Shown: positions 44,320-57,400 of the stretch, piece by piece
Position numbering within the stretch: the stretch's first letter is position 1
Layout: each line of letters starts with the position of its first letter
NCBI GenBank assembly: GCA_013399115.1
Contig: VXAA01004389.1
Span: 931,199 to 995,198, forward strand
From: Anseranas semipalmata
Taxonomy: Eukaryota; Chordata; Aves; Anseriformes; Anseranatidae
Length of the DNA: 64,000 nt
Reading direction: 5' to 3'
The notes under the pieces: generated by a model
The model's input: the letters and a program-made list of their open reading frames with translations, nothing else
What the model was told of the DNA's origin: nothing
Databases searched by the model: none
Position numbers and translations under genes: made by a program

Positions 44320-47300
44320 TGGAGGATCATGCCTTCTGCATGATAGTAAATATTTATATGCATTGGTATGGTTCAATATTGATTCCTCAGTTGTTGTCAT
44401 GCTGAAAGAAGGAAATTAGCTCTAAGCAGAAGACAGCTGTTCAAAGACCTTGGTGCTGTTGAGTCACTCACACATCGTGCCTGAGAGCACTAAGGCACTT
44501 CAAGGAGGTTGACAATGAACCACAGCAAATCACTATTGCTCTCAGGAATCATTAATGGTAAAGCTTAGCCCATGCTTACTGCATTTATTTACATTTTGTA
44601 TTCACTACACAGCATTTCTATTTGAGGGGTTGAGTAGGAGGTTGGAAGAGAATAAGCATGAGCAAGAATCCTATAAAGCAGGATGTATCCTTATGCATGC
44701 TGCACTGAACTGCAATTTAAAAATATCTGGGCTGCCACTGATGAGCAATTTAAAAGTGATGGATTTTTCACAGACCTCTTTTGCTTTCCATAAGGCTTTC
44801 CTTTTTTCTTTAGGGGGAGAGAGAGAGAGAGAGAGAGAATTGTTTGGGGAAAAAAAAATGGCTTTCAGAGATGAACAATGCATCTGCATTATACAGTATT
44901 GATTGTGACGTGGCTGTGAGTTACATGGAATTGCAAGCTGCCTTGCTCTCTGTTTTGCTAGGGCTGTTCCTTGTGTTATGAATTGGTATAGGACACACAG
45001 CTGAGTGGCCATTTGTTTTATTCTTTTACTTGAGCCCTTAAAGCTCTTGGTAATGATTGGGAAGAGGGGGGAGCTGATAAACAGGGAGATGGAGACAGTG
45101 TATTCCTCACTATCAAGTGCCCTATTAGCATACTGCTGAGATGACAGAGGGGTAAGAGCCCTCTCCAAATCAATCTACAATAGTTCCACTTGCCAGCAGC
45201 AGATGGAGAGCAAAAAAACACAGGGGGTGTCATTTTTCTGCTGGTGACCTAATGTTATAAAGGAAACTTTCTAGACTCCAAAGTGGCCAGCAGTCACCAA
45301 ATCATTATTAAGCAGACTTTTTAATCAGGAGCAAATGGGTGTTCCCTCTTATTTAAAAGAGCTTTGTGATGTAGTATGTTAAATTGTGGCTGTGTGAGTG
45401 CATAGTGCTCAAGCTGATTCCTGATGCTTTGAAAATAATGTTCACCCAGTAATGTTTCTTACATTGTCCTCAGACAAATTCTGGAGCAGAGTGGAATCTC
45501 ACTGAGACAGAGGGCCTCAGGTCTGTCTGTACCCATCCGTCTAGACGTGTGCAAGAGGGTGCAATGATTGCCTCTGTTTTTCTCTTGCCTTCTAAAGAAA
45601 ATGTATTCATACTCCCTCAGGTTCCTTTAAGAAACTCAGCTCTAACTTTTATGGGTTTAGTTTTTTTTTTTCCCTTATTTATGGTTTTTATTTTTAGACT
45701 GTGATTGGTGCTGAATTACAATGCACCACGACAGCTGATATTCACGTGTTATAGCTGTAGCTTTAACTCCAGTTGCTCTCTGTCTCATTGCAATGGCCTC
45801 TTAAAAATGCAACCATACTTAAAAAGTAAATTACATTTCAAACTAAAGGGGAAAAAATGACTATTTTCATTGTTTATAAGATATCACATGGCATATGGAT
45901 ATTTGTTAGCAGGCTATATAGTTCCAGCTGTTGTGTTTAGTTCGCAAAGTGTAAGGCATACTAAAAACTGACTAATCAAGTTGCCCTTTTCAACCCACTG
46001 ATTTTATAAGGTTTATAAATCCATCCTTTCCGTTCTGGTATTGTTGAATAAACAGTACAGCATCTGTTTGAAACTGGTCCATATAAAGCTGGGTACACCA
46101 AACTGTAAAAGTGATCCATCAGACTAAGTCAGTTTAATACAGCAAGGAGGGTGTTTCTAAATCTTTTCAGCATAAGGCACCTTAATGGAGGTTAGAACTC
46201 TCTTTTTCTCTTCCCTCTTTTCCTAGTAGAGAGCTGGAAAGAAAAACGAGTAGAGACAACTGAAGGAAATCTTGTCGTCTTCTAGCTTGTAATGTAATGG
46301 AGTAAAGGTTTTGAGTTATGCCACCAGCATCACAGTAAGGTTTGCTGTCTTTCTTCACCAGAAGCACAAGCCACTTCACACATGGGGCAATAAACGACAA
46401 CACAGGAACCTTTACTCAATGTTAAGGTTTTATCTAGTATTGGCTGGTTCCTTTTTGATTCCTTTTTACAAACATCAGATATGAAATCAGCCTTGCCTCA
46501 GCCCTGGGAACCTCCCAAAATTAGTCTTGCTGAAGATTGTCCCTCACTAAGCATCTTTTAAAATAAAACATTTTGGTTCTTCTCAATTTCTTCCAGATGT
46601 TGGAATGCTTTGATACAGCAGAATGAGGAATGGAAACTTCCTTTCAAAATATTAGATGCTATCATTACCTGATTCACAGAACTAGGACTTTTCTGGGGAG
46701 AGGGAAGAGGGGAGAGTGAATATATGACTCATGTTAAAATTGCAAGATCTGACAGTACCAGATTTTGCATCTGATTTATAAAGATTTTTTTTTTTTCCAT
46801 GCTGGAGTATTATTATCATTTTCAGAAGGGAAAGAAAAAACATAAATAAAGATGAGTTCTCAGCAATGACTTCTTCCCCCAGCTGGAACTGTTGAGAAGA
46901 TTAAAATTCTATTTGTTGTTCAATATTACTTTATTGGATAAGGAAATTAACACCTTTTTGAAGGACTTCAGTAAGATGAAAAGCCAGTTTTAAATAGGAA
47001 AGGAATGCATTCACAAGTTGGATTATTGCTCTGCCTTTCTTTCTGTAGTTGCATGAGGGATGTAGCCATCTCATTGCTGTGTTTTCTGCTCAGAGAGCAA
47101 CTGTGAATATCATGTATGCTCCTTTCTACTTCATATTACAGTATCCATGACACAGATTGCCCTTTTGAAGGTTAGGTGACTGGAGAGATCCTGCACTAAA
47201 TTCGCAGCCTGAGGTAATCTATGTCTACTCATGTTTGCTGCCTTCCTGAAGATGTACAGAGGAGGTTTGTTGCTCCTCTGTTTCAAAGATGTTCATTACC

Positions 47301-50300
47301 AGCATTCCTCAGCAAGTGCTTTTGATAGGCTGTGATGCAGCAATACCATTACCAATAACCAATATGTGAATGAACAACACAATTTAAGTCTACGCAGTTA
47401 ATGTAGTCTGAGTCTAAAGTGTGAAAAAGGCATTTCTTGATACACATTATGTATGTGTCCTTGAAGATTTCTGCTTCATTTACTGACCAAACCAAGATTT
47501 TCTATTGTTAGCAATGCAGAGCTGTTACAATCTGAAAGAATGAGCTGTACTCTGCTCTGATGTATGCACTATCAGCGAAATTGTCAGCTACATCTTAGTC
47601 ACTGCATTCTCATTATAGGAGGTTTTAGACATGAGGCTGGGTTTGCAGGGCTTGCAGGCACTCAGATTGTCTTTTTACTTGCACACTGAGCAAATATGGC
47701 AAAGCAAATATCATACGTAAACGAGCAAACATGAACTAGAACCCCACTCTTGTTACTTTTACAGTGCGGATTCTGTGGTTACTACCAAGCTTTGGAGTGA
47801 GGGGGAAAAGTCCCATTATAACTGTGCTTTGTTTCTAGAACTGCCTGCCATCACATTGACACCAGCTGTAAGTTCTGTCTTGCATATGTAATGGAGAGCA
47901 GGAAACAAAACCTTTTGCTTGAAAGCTTTCTAACCACAGGCTGGAGGATTGACATTTTACCTGATAATAGACAAAGAAATCTATGTGCTTTAAGAGGCCT
48001 TGCTAATGTCAAAGAAAATGAATAATAGCTTTACTATTTAGTAAATGCCAAGACTTTCATAACACAGTTGTGATGCTGTCTCTTGATTGTAGCAGGAAGC
48101 TCCACAACTGAAATCTACTTGGTCAAGTGAGGTACTCCAGTTTAGTTATGGAGATGGGATTCCTCCCAGTTAGGTGTCATAGTCTACATACAAGTTAGGC
48201 TTCTAGTTTACAAGATCTCACCAGGGCTTCTCTATAGGAAAGAAACATCTCTCAATGGCAATGAATTTCATCCTATGGTGGGGCTAAGGAAGAGGGCATG
48301 AATTGTCATCTCGAGGTGCCTATGTCTTGTCCTTAATTGCAGAGGCACCCTAGAAAAGTAGCTTTGTTAATAAATCTAACTTTCAGAAAACTAAAATCAG
48401 ACAAAGAGAATCTCACTGAGGGAGAAGGAAAATTACTTCTGAGGTCTGCTTTGCATGTTTTCTTCTCTTTCCAGCCCCAAGCCTCAATGAACATTTGCTT
48501 CAACTGGAGAGTGATACCTTCCCATTGCCCTTGACACAGGGCATATGATGAAGAATGAAGAACAAGGAGTGATGGGCAGAATACCTTAGTGACAGAGACC
48601 TACTGGTTGTTGTAGCCCACCGGGCAGTGGGTAATAATGGCAGCTCAGCTACCAAGAGACCAGGCCAGAATGTCCCTCATGGTATTTTGCCCAGCAATTT
48701 TTAGCTTGAGCTTGAACTCTATTGTGAATGCTCCCATTTGTTCTATGAACCCTCAAAAGGCCTCAGATCAGGTCAGGACGTAAATGATAGCATGACTACC
48801 TGGAGCTTTACAGAGCGAGGAAATAACAGGGCCTGCATCCCTGCAATTTGGTTAGGCTGTTGTTTCTAATGGACTGTCCCTGCTGGCATCTGAAAGTCTC
48901 CTCCTTACTTCAGAAAGCAATGGATTTTGTTAGGAGTGGAGAAAACATGGTTTACTTCCAAAAAAAACCTCTTCTTTTCCACCTTAGAGATCTCTGTGCT
49001 TACTGACTGAGGGGACATAATAAACTGTTTTTTTAGGACTGAAGTATGCATTATAGGGGTTTTATTCCCAAGTAGCTGTGAGGAGTTCCTCTTGTCTGGG
49101 TATTGACACAAAGGGATACCTTTTTGGATGACAAATATAGATTCCTGAGGAAGGTTTGTCCTGCCTACCTGCTTAGATTCTGAGCAGGAACTGTCTTCTG
49201 GGCAGAAAATGAGGATGGCCAGCAGAAACTGGTGAAGGCAAGTGCTTTCTACTTTATCTGCAGGTAGGCTTAAGTGTTCCCATAGGATACTGTCAGAGAA
49301 ACGGGTGTTCTGGTGGTGTGCAGGATGTGTATTTTTCCCTTAGTTCTTGAAGAGAAGAGATTGTGCTGGTTCTTCTCTCTTGCCACCATGTTTGTTGATA
49401 TTTTAGATTGTTCAGTGGAAGTTTTGGGGAGCTCATTAGTTGATTTCAGCAGGAGTAACAGATCAGCAAGGCAAGGTGTATCTGTTAAGAACTTGTTATG
49501 CATTCGCACAGTGGCAACACTTCAGTAACCTCTGCTTTTGAAAAAGAAAATGTCTATGATCTGGGGCCATAAGCCTGGAACATATCCAAACCCCCTGCAC
49601 AATATTTGCTAATACACTGTCTCAGTTATAAGATATAGAGCAAGCTGCTTCTTTGTATTAGCTTTCTTTCTTTTTTTTTTTTTCCCTAACAAATAAAGAT
49701 ATGAGCCAAAGTGCTGCACTTAATTCCCATTTAATTCAGAATGCTTACTAGACAAGCATTCAGAGTTCCAAAGAAAAATTCCTTTGTACTGGATGCTGAA
49801 CCGACAGACAGTTCCAGCTCATCTCCAGACAGCTTAATTCCCTGGACATTAAAGCTCCACAAGGAAATTATTTTCAGAAATAAGTAGATAACTGATGTCC
49901 CACTGAGATAGTGCTCTTGGTGATCTTAGTCCCCCTTTCTAACTTAATGATCTCTGTGCCTCTGAGATGTTTAATATGGAAACTGATCTTCTGGATATGG
50001 AAGAAATGGTGTTGCTGGTGCTTTTTTAACTTTGTTTCATAACTCATTATTGTATAAAATTAAGATATTCTGCATTTGCATTTGCATTGTTTATCATCTA
50101 TAATTATACTTACCTATGTATAAAACCCTCTGATGTGTCAAAGGAGTTATTTTCCCAACTGAGAAATTAGCTTTCAAATCATTAAGTACCATATGAGGAT
50201 TTTATTTTGGTCACATATTAATTTTAAAATAAACCCATCCAAGAATATGATTTCTAGCAATGAAGTTTGGATTTCTAACTTTTTTTTTTTTTCTGATGGC

Positions 50301-52595
50301 AAGCACAAAATCTGCAAGTCATGAGAAAATGACTTTCAAAAGCTACAGAGTTTTTAAAAATGCCATTGAATTAGACCAATAGTTTGTATAGCTACATTTT
50401 TATCAAAGTCTTCTCTTGAATAAATTAAAGCTTGCCTCAGTGTTAAGACTTCAGACTGTATTTTCTCCATGTGGTTTTACGCTATCCTAAAAGTTAATCG
50501 CTGTAATATAAAACATTTAAGAATTACTAAAAATTACAAAATGTCTTTTTCTGCATACTCCACAGTAGGTGAGTTCCATCTTACAAAGCCAGACAGATTT
50601 AAATTTCTAGCGTATTTAAATTTCATGCACTATCTTAGTGTATGTATACTGACAATTTCTGGAGTTCACAGAGTTTCTCCTGCTGTGCAGATTGCTTTGA
50701 ATTTCTGATACTCCTGATAATCTTTCCAAAATGAACATATATTTGAATGTAATGCCCAGATGAATATGATTTTAGATGTATGTCAGTAAAAAAAAAAAAT
50801 GAATCTTAAGAAAAAAATAAAGTACTGAGGGATTTTGCTTTACTCTGAGGTCACTCACCTTTGTCATGCCCTGTGGCATTTTACAAGTATTGGAACTGCC
50901 ATTTGGCTTTAGATTCCAAAGATCTATGCAGGAAGTTCTACATTATTTCCTTTTACTATTTGACCCATTTAACTCTTTATTTGATCTTGGCAAAAATATT
51001 AAGGCATCCCAGTAAAAGTACAAAGTAACTTGATTTAAAAACATAAATGGATGAATGCTTGTATTTCTAGATTGCATGTGAAGATAAATGACTGTAAGTA
51101 GAAATCACTTTAAGTCAAAAAGCATTATATCTTTAGCCAGTATTAATGTCAGAGTCCCAGCAACTGTTACATGACACAGCTCCATTACAATCAATAGAAT
51201 GACAATCTGTTGTGGCTAAAATACCGTCCCATAATATTTCCAGCAGCTCAGAAACTATGGGGACCCCTGTGTAGAGAATTGTTTCCAATGACTGAAAGTC
51301 ATTTAAGTTAATTTTTAGAAGATCAAAATAATGCAATGAGTAATTTCTCCAAACTATGTCAATATGAATAACAAACTTGATCATATCTACACCATATTTT
51401 GTTGTTGTTGTTGTTCTCTTCACTTTTTACTTTTACTGGATTGGATCATTTTAAATTCTGATCTTTATTACAGGTGCTTATCATTCTTACCCACTTGCTA
51501 ACATTGGCAAAGGCTGTGAATGATCTTTCTCTTCCATCACCTAAAACACTAAAGAAAATTTTGAAAAATGTCCAATGTAGGAGAGCTCTCTGCAAGGTTC
51601 CATTTCATGCATCCTTCCCAGTTTGGCACAAGGGCTGCTTAGCAGACTCTAAGAATGCACATTTTCAATTTTCTTTGTTTCATCTCATTCTCTTCTTGTA
51701 GTCATACTAGCCCATTCCCTGACACATGCATCATATAGATATGATGAGTCATCAAGGCTTATGAAAATTAATTTCTCATAATATCTAGATTAGATGAACA
51801 CCACCACAAATGTGATATACACAGATGCAGACAACTTTTTGCTCAGTTCTTCTAGTAATGAATATATGGCTATTGTCATCAGCATTTCCAGGGTTTTGGG
51901 GTAGAGAGATTGTCATCTTTGGGAAGCCCTCTGTAGTTTTTCTTCATCTGGCCCACTGAAAGAAGTCCAACTGAAAGTCCATGTGGTGGTTTCTTCACAG
52001 TAGTGTGGGAGGGCTACTATTGTTTTTTCCTTGGTAAATGGCCTTTCTAAGGTTAAATCACTGTTCCTTGGTATTTATATTACAATGCAATATACTATCT
52101 CATTAATGTTCCCTACTGCTCAGGCCTCTCCTAATACATTCTGTTCTCCTTTCCATTGTGCTTTTGTATGCCAACTATTTTTCTTCAAACTTGAAAATTG
52201 ATATTGCTTTTCTCCCGTTCTGGTTCCAAATCTCCAACTCATGAAAATATCCCCTTGAAGAAAGTGTTTAAAGAGATGTTTAATGGTAATCTTGAGTTTT
52301 AAGTCAAATTTATAGTGTCAGATTTCATAGCTAAGGGGAAAATAACTCCTCTCCTCTCATTCCTTTGATAAATTGCACACACCAGGACATGTGACAAAAA
52401 CTTGTGTCACAGTCCAATATTTCCCATCAATATCCTGGTCACTGCTTGTTCTAGAGATATGTTCCTAAAATTTCACATGTAATTTTAAGTGTTCTCCTGA
52501 ATAAATATCTGCTTGAGTGTTTTCCCAAATCAGAGCTCAAGCCTACTTACATTATTTTTCCATCTGCTCTGTTATTTCCTATATTCACATAATTT
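44320..52595. other. Non-coding AT-rich region
   Basis: About 8 kb with no recognised exon, RNA gene or classified transposon. The simple repeats are (GA)n at 44813-44839, T-runs near 45660, 46785, 49671 and 50281, and (GTT)n at about 51401-51417. An acceptor-like TTTATTACAG followed by an open frame occurs at 51474-51598 but was not accepted as an exon. Confidence 0.5.
44813..44839. repeat. (GA)n microsatellite
   Basis: About twelve GA units. Confidence 0.95.
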
Positions 52596-52599
52596 CATT

Positions 52600-52860
52600 T
52601 CTAAGCTATTTATGTTCTTGTATTAATGAATATGTTAAATAAAATTAAATCAAACAGCACTCCTCGTAGCCACATTAGAGGATGTCTCTCCACAAATCAG
52701 ATATCACAGAAATGTCATCCTTATTTGCAGTCTTTTGTTTTCCTTTAGTCCATTGACAACAGTGTTCATGTTTAAGTCAGATAGTGCTTCTGGGGAGAGC
52801 AACATTTCATGGGAATCTGCTTTTGATACTGTAACAATTTATGCCTTCATTTTGGAAAAT
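52600..52860 (-). mobile_element. Possible ancient CR1/L3 LINE fragment
   Basis: ATTAATGAATATGTTAAATA, then CAGCACTCCTCGTAGCCACA, resembles the antisense L3/CR1 block 'ATTTATGAATATGTTGAATA ... GATCCCTGGGGGACCCCACTA'. CTTTTGTTTTCCTTTAGTCC and CTGCTTTTGATACTGTAA resemble the blocks that follow in the same order. Similarity is weak, and AT-rich chance matches are possible. Confidence 0.35.
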
Positions 52861-54334
52861 GATTTGATATTGTCTCTCCTAGAGGGTTACATACAAAATT
52901 AGTATGCAGATAGGGCATATGATGTGAATGTAAATTAAAAAAAATCTTATCTGTTGTTCATTTACCTTTCAGTACCTGTATATATTGAAATGAGGCTCTG
53001 GTACTCATTAAATACACTGTGAAACTACATGGTGTCAATGTACATGGCTTCCCAGTTAAGATCAAAATTTGCTACCTTTGGCACAGGGGCCAAGATGAGG
53101 TGGAGAAAAAAGGCATGACTAGGAGAGGGAGACAGAGGGTGAGAGACCTGGAGAAGTGGGAGCAGCTACTGCTTCTGTCAGGAGCCACCACTGTGGGAGG
53201 ATCTGCTTTTAGGTGTCTCTTATTCTTTCCCCCAGCTGCAGTAACCTGGGATTTCCTGAGCTGTGGCACTGGCAAAGCAGGCAGCAAGACCTGAGCTGTG
53301 CTGCTGCTCTGGTTAGCTGACACTACAGACAGTGGGTGGTTCTGCTCATCACTGAAACTGTCCTGAAGAGTACAGCCACCAAACACTTGTTAGGTGCTTA
53401 CCGAGCTGGTTGAAACAATACCACTATCTAGTAAAGGCAGGATACAGCCCAGATTCCAGCACATGAAACTTCCAACTTCTCGCACATCTGGCAAAACACA
53501 GGGCCCCGGTGGCACTGCTGTGATGTGCTTTAGCAGGCTGGGAATATGCAGTCAGTTTGATTCCAGTGTAAGCACCAGATGCTACCTCTCAGCTCAGGCT
53601 GTGGAGGTGATAAGGCAGTGAACCAGGTCTATTTATAATTGTAACCTTTAGAACATTTATTTTCAGGACTAAGCTAAACAACATGATAACACCATGGGGC
53701 TGCCATCTCAGTGCAGTGCAGGGGTGGTGGTGTAACACAGTGTCACAGTGGCATGGTATGTCATATGCTGGCTCATATCAGTTACAGATAGAAAACAATA
53801 CTGCTAAGTGCTCCGGGGGCAGGATGCAGACTCCTTGTGGAGTTACTAACTGATATTAAAATGTACTACACTCAATTGTACTTAAAAGCATTAGGATGAG
53901 CAGGAGCATCCTGAAGCACAGCAAGAAAGCAAGTTTTTCTTTCACAAATATCCTCTATCAACATCTACTGTATACCTTTCCTGAGGTAGAACTGATGTTG
54001 ATCTCATGAAAGCAGAGATAGATGACAGAGGCCTTTTATTTAATTATGTTCCTGTAACAGCATTTTTTTTTCATTAATTTTTGTTAGTTTGAAAAGGCAG
54101 AGAAAAAAAAAAACATTCAGCTTCCTCTATCAATAGACGGAAGTCTTTCTTTCTTCACGTGAAAAGAACAAGGATTTTCACTAGTCTTAGACTGCTTCCA
54201 GCTTCTGTGTGGCCAGAAATGGACTGAAACTTCTAAAGCTTTAAACATGGGGTAATTCACCAACAATAATCACTGGACAAATCCTCCAGGGAAAACCTGT
54301 GCTATGTTTGTAAAAGCTACAGAACATCTCATTT

Positions 54335-54450
54335 TCTTCTTTTCCTGGTTTTCTCCTTTCCTCTCCATTTTTCAGGTATTTCATCCTGCCTCTTTTTCCT
54401 CCCTTTCTCCCTTACCTTCCTTCCTCTTTCCCTCTTTTCAGTTCTCTACC
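54335..54450. repeat. Polypyrimidine tract
   Basis: About 115 bp of mostly C and T on +, including CCTCCCTTTCTCCCTTACC and CCTTCCTCTTTCCC. It is low-complexity with potential for triplex structure. It also creates spurious splice-acceptor-like sites such as TTTTTCAGGT. Confidence 0.7.
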
Positions 54451-57400
54451 ATCATATGCTTCCCATTGCCTTCACTCTTTTATGTGAAGGTTTCAGTCCT
54501 TTGATAGGGATAGAACATATGCTTTCACAGAAGGTACTCAAAACAGCTTGAAGATATCCAGCATGCTACAAAGCAAAAGCGCTCAGATGCCAGTATTCAG
54601 TCAGGGTAGGAGAGCTACTCACTGCGATTCAGTTCCTGTGCCCCCAGAGACCCGCAGTGATTTCCTTGCCTGTACCCCTGGTGGGGACCAATCAAGGCAC
54701 AACTAGTGACCTTGTCAGATTGCTGTGAGGTTTCATTAATCATAGAAACTTCCAGAGATGTACTTGCAGAATAAAGTTTCACCTTTTGCAGGAGAGCCTG
54801 TGCTCAAACCTGCCAGAGGCTGCAGAAGGCTTTCAACAAGAATGTTTCTATGCTGCAAGTGTATTTGTATTCATTAGATAGCCTTTAGGACCACAGGTCT
54901 ACTCTAACAAGTGTTTTGATAAAAGAGGTCATGTCCCCAAAGATTGTCTGACTGTGACACGTCATTTCTCCTGTAAAAGATGATTTCAGACACTGATTGT
55001 CTTCTAACATTCTTAAGGCATCAATCTTTTTTTTTTTTTTAAAACTAAAGAAAAGGTACTTCTTCAAGGTTGTTCAATGTTGATGAAAGTTATTAGACTG
55101 CTGACTGAGAAACAAAGTCCTCTGCCTCGTGGTGTATGTACTGTCAGAGTAACAAGATTTTGCATGGTTAGCAGCACTGCATGACCAGCATGGTTCAAAC
55201 CCTGGTCCAGGGACAATCCCCAAAGCCAAGGGTATATAGCTTTCAGTACTTCTATTCCAGCTATTTCAAGGAACCATTGCCACGGTGATTCATATGCTTT
55301 CAGTCCATGATCTTCATACAGCCTTTCAGCTGATCATCATAGCGTCCCTTTTTCTCTCTTTCTCTTCTGAATCTCTTTGCCAGAAAGGATGCAAGCATGT
55401 TCATTAGCTATGCTGAATGTCTCCATCAGTAAGCAGACAGACTATCTTTGAGCACAAACTGAAGGACAGCCTTTCTTAGGAGTCTTAATCACATAAACAT
55501 TTATCAAGGAAAGAGGCTTTTAATTGAGTTGCCTGTCTGGATGAGAAACATACTTTCAAGTTTGAGAGAGTAATATCAGTCAGTTACTGCAGAGTCATAT
55601 GGTTGATTAGGAGTGATAAACTTAGTATGTTTGTTGGATCTCAGGCTAGAGAGATCAAAAGAGAGCCCCTTTGAAAACATTGGTCTGATATTGTCAATAA
55701 GAAAGGAGAGGTGGAAATATAACAGAACATTGTATACAGGAGACAGACTTCAAATATAGGGTTTGGAAATATGATCTCTTTCTCGAGGTTTGTAGGTGAT
55801 GGGTGGTAAATATGTTTTGAAGTTTGTTTAGACAAGTGTATAACAGTGATTTTTTTTTTCTAAAGATGCTAAAGCAAAAGAATCTGAGGGAATTGCTCCA
55901 GAAAATGTTTCTGTAGCTCTAGCACTGCACAGGGGACACCCCACCTTAGGCAGGGCATGACTACCACAGCAGCTAACCCAGCCTAGTTTTAGTTCTAATT
56001 TAGTCCTAAAAGAGTTCAGAAATGGCATAGAGTAAGGTGTGAGACAGCTAAATCATTTTTGGGAGCCTCTTCTTAGCTGCACTTTCTCTTTTTAGAAATC
56101 TTTTTAGATTAACACTATTGTTTAAAGAAAGGAACTGCAGGAAAACAGTTATACTCTAGTGCAAAACTTTAATAACATTTCCCTATGAGCCCAATTCCAT
56201 AGTGAGGGAGAAATGTAGGAACCCAAGTGTCTTTGGAAACTCCATGAGACCTGCAGACACGCTGCTGCCCTTCTTAAGTTGCAACTTCCTTAAACAGTCA
56301 GGCATGTTTTGATTTTTTTCTCTTTTCCTGTTTTTGATATGATTCAGCTAATCTTCAGCTGCAGGTGAAATGATTATAGCCATTCCAGGTACTGTCTTAC
56401 TGTGAGGCACCAGGCTGGTACAAAGTGCCATGCGAATTAGTGACACTAAGAGGGGCTCACCATAGTCCTGCTGTCAGAACTTTCAAAGTACCTTTGCACA
56501 GAACAAGTCCAAATTTCCCTAAAACAAAGCTTTGTACCTCATCTGCAAACACAGCTAAAATACACTGCTTAATTCCATTTCTCTCCCTTCAGACGACATT
56601 GTGTAATAAAAGGATAGGAAAAGAAATACCTGGAATGTATTTTTATCCCAGTTGTCTCCTTAGATTTGCAGATCCCAAACGTCTTTCTTATTGAATTTTA
56701 ATATTGAAAAAACGCCATACCGCTAGATGATACATTTGCTTCATGGTACAGCTGAAATAATTGCTGGCATTTCAGCTTAAATTAACACAGAATTCTTTTT
56801 TTCAACATGTGTGGACCTTATGGAAGGACTTGTTTCTCATGCATGCAACATTTCTGTTTTTAAGAGGGGTAGTTTCCAATTCTAAGTACAATAGCTAACA
56901 TTTCCCTCCCTCTCTATCCAGAAAGGTCTCCTTGTCCTGTGCTAGTTCATGAAATTGAAAGGATTGCTCCTTTTTTTCTCCTGATTTTCAAATACTTATT
57001 TACTTATTTATCCACCCCCAATAGGTTTTAATAGGCAAAAGATATGAAAACTCTTACCTAAAATGGCAACATTACTTTACTGCTGTACTTTGATAACCTA
57101 CTTCACCCTAGGCAAACCTCAGAAACTGCAATTACATCTGTTTGTGACTGGGGATTATGATCCAAGCTTTCTGCTCATATAACCAGTGGATTTCTCCAGC
57201 TGCTTAGTGGAGTTTTGCCAACAGAAGTTTTGGCAGAGAGTCAGGCTGCCATGACTAGAGAGAAGTCGTAATGGAATTTAACAAACTTTCCGTGTATTTA
57301 TTGTTAGTGAAGAGGGGAGGAGAAAAATAGCCAACTATAATATCTGATTTCATCTCACTTACAACCTCTCAGACAAAAGCCAAAACTTCTTTTCCTTTTG

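Noticed and set aside
51474..51598. Exon-like stretch preceded by TTTATTACAG and followed by AAG-GTTCC
   Set aside because: The frame is open and not low-complexity, but the donor is weak, there is no partner exon, and the translation matches no family I know. Protein-level conservation would be needed to revive it.
55163..55210. tRNA-like A/B box pair (GGTTCAAACCC near 55192)
   Set aside because: The B-box-like sequence is present, but the cloverleaf arms do not form and the A-box is poor. At most a decayed SINE head.
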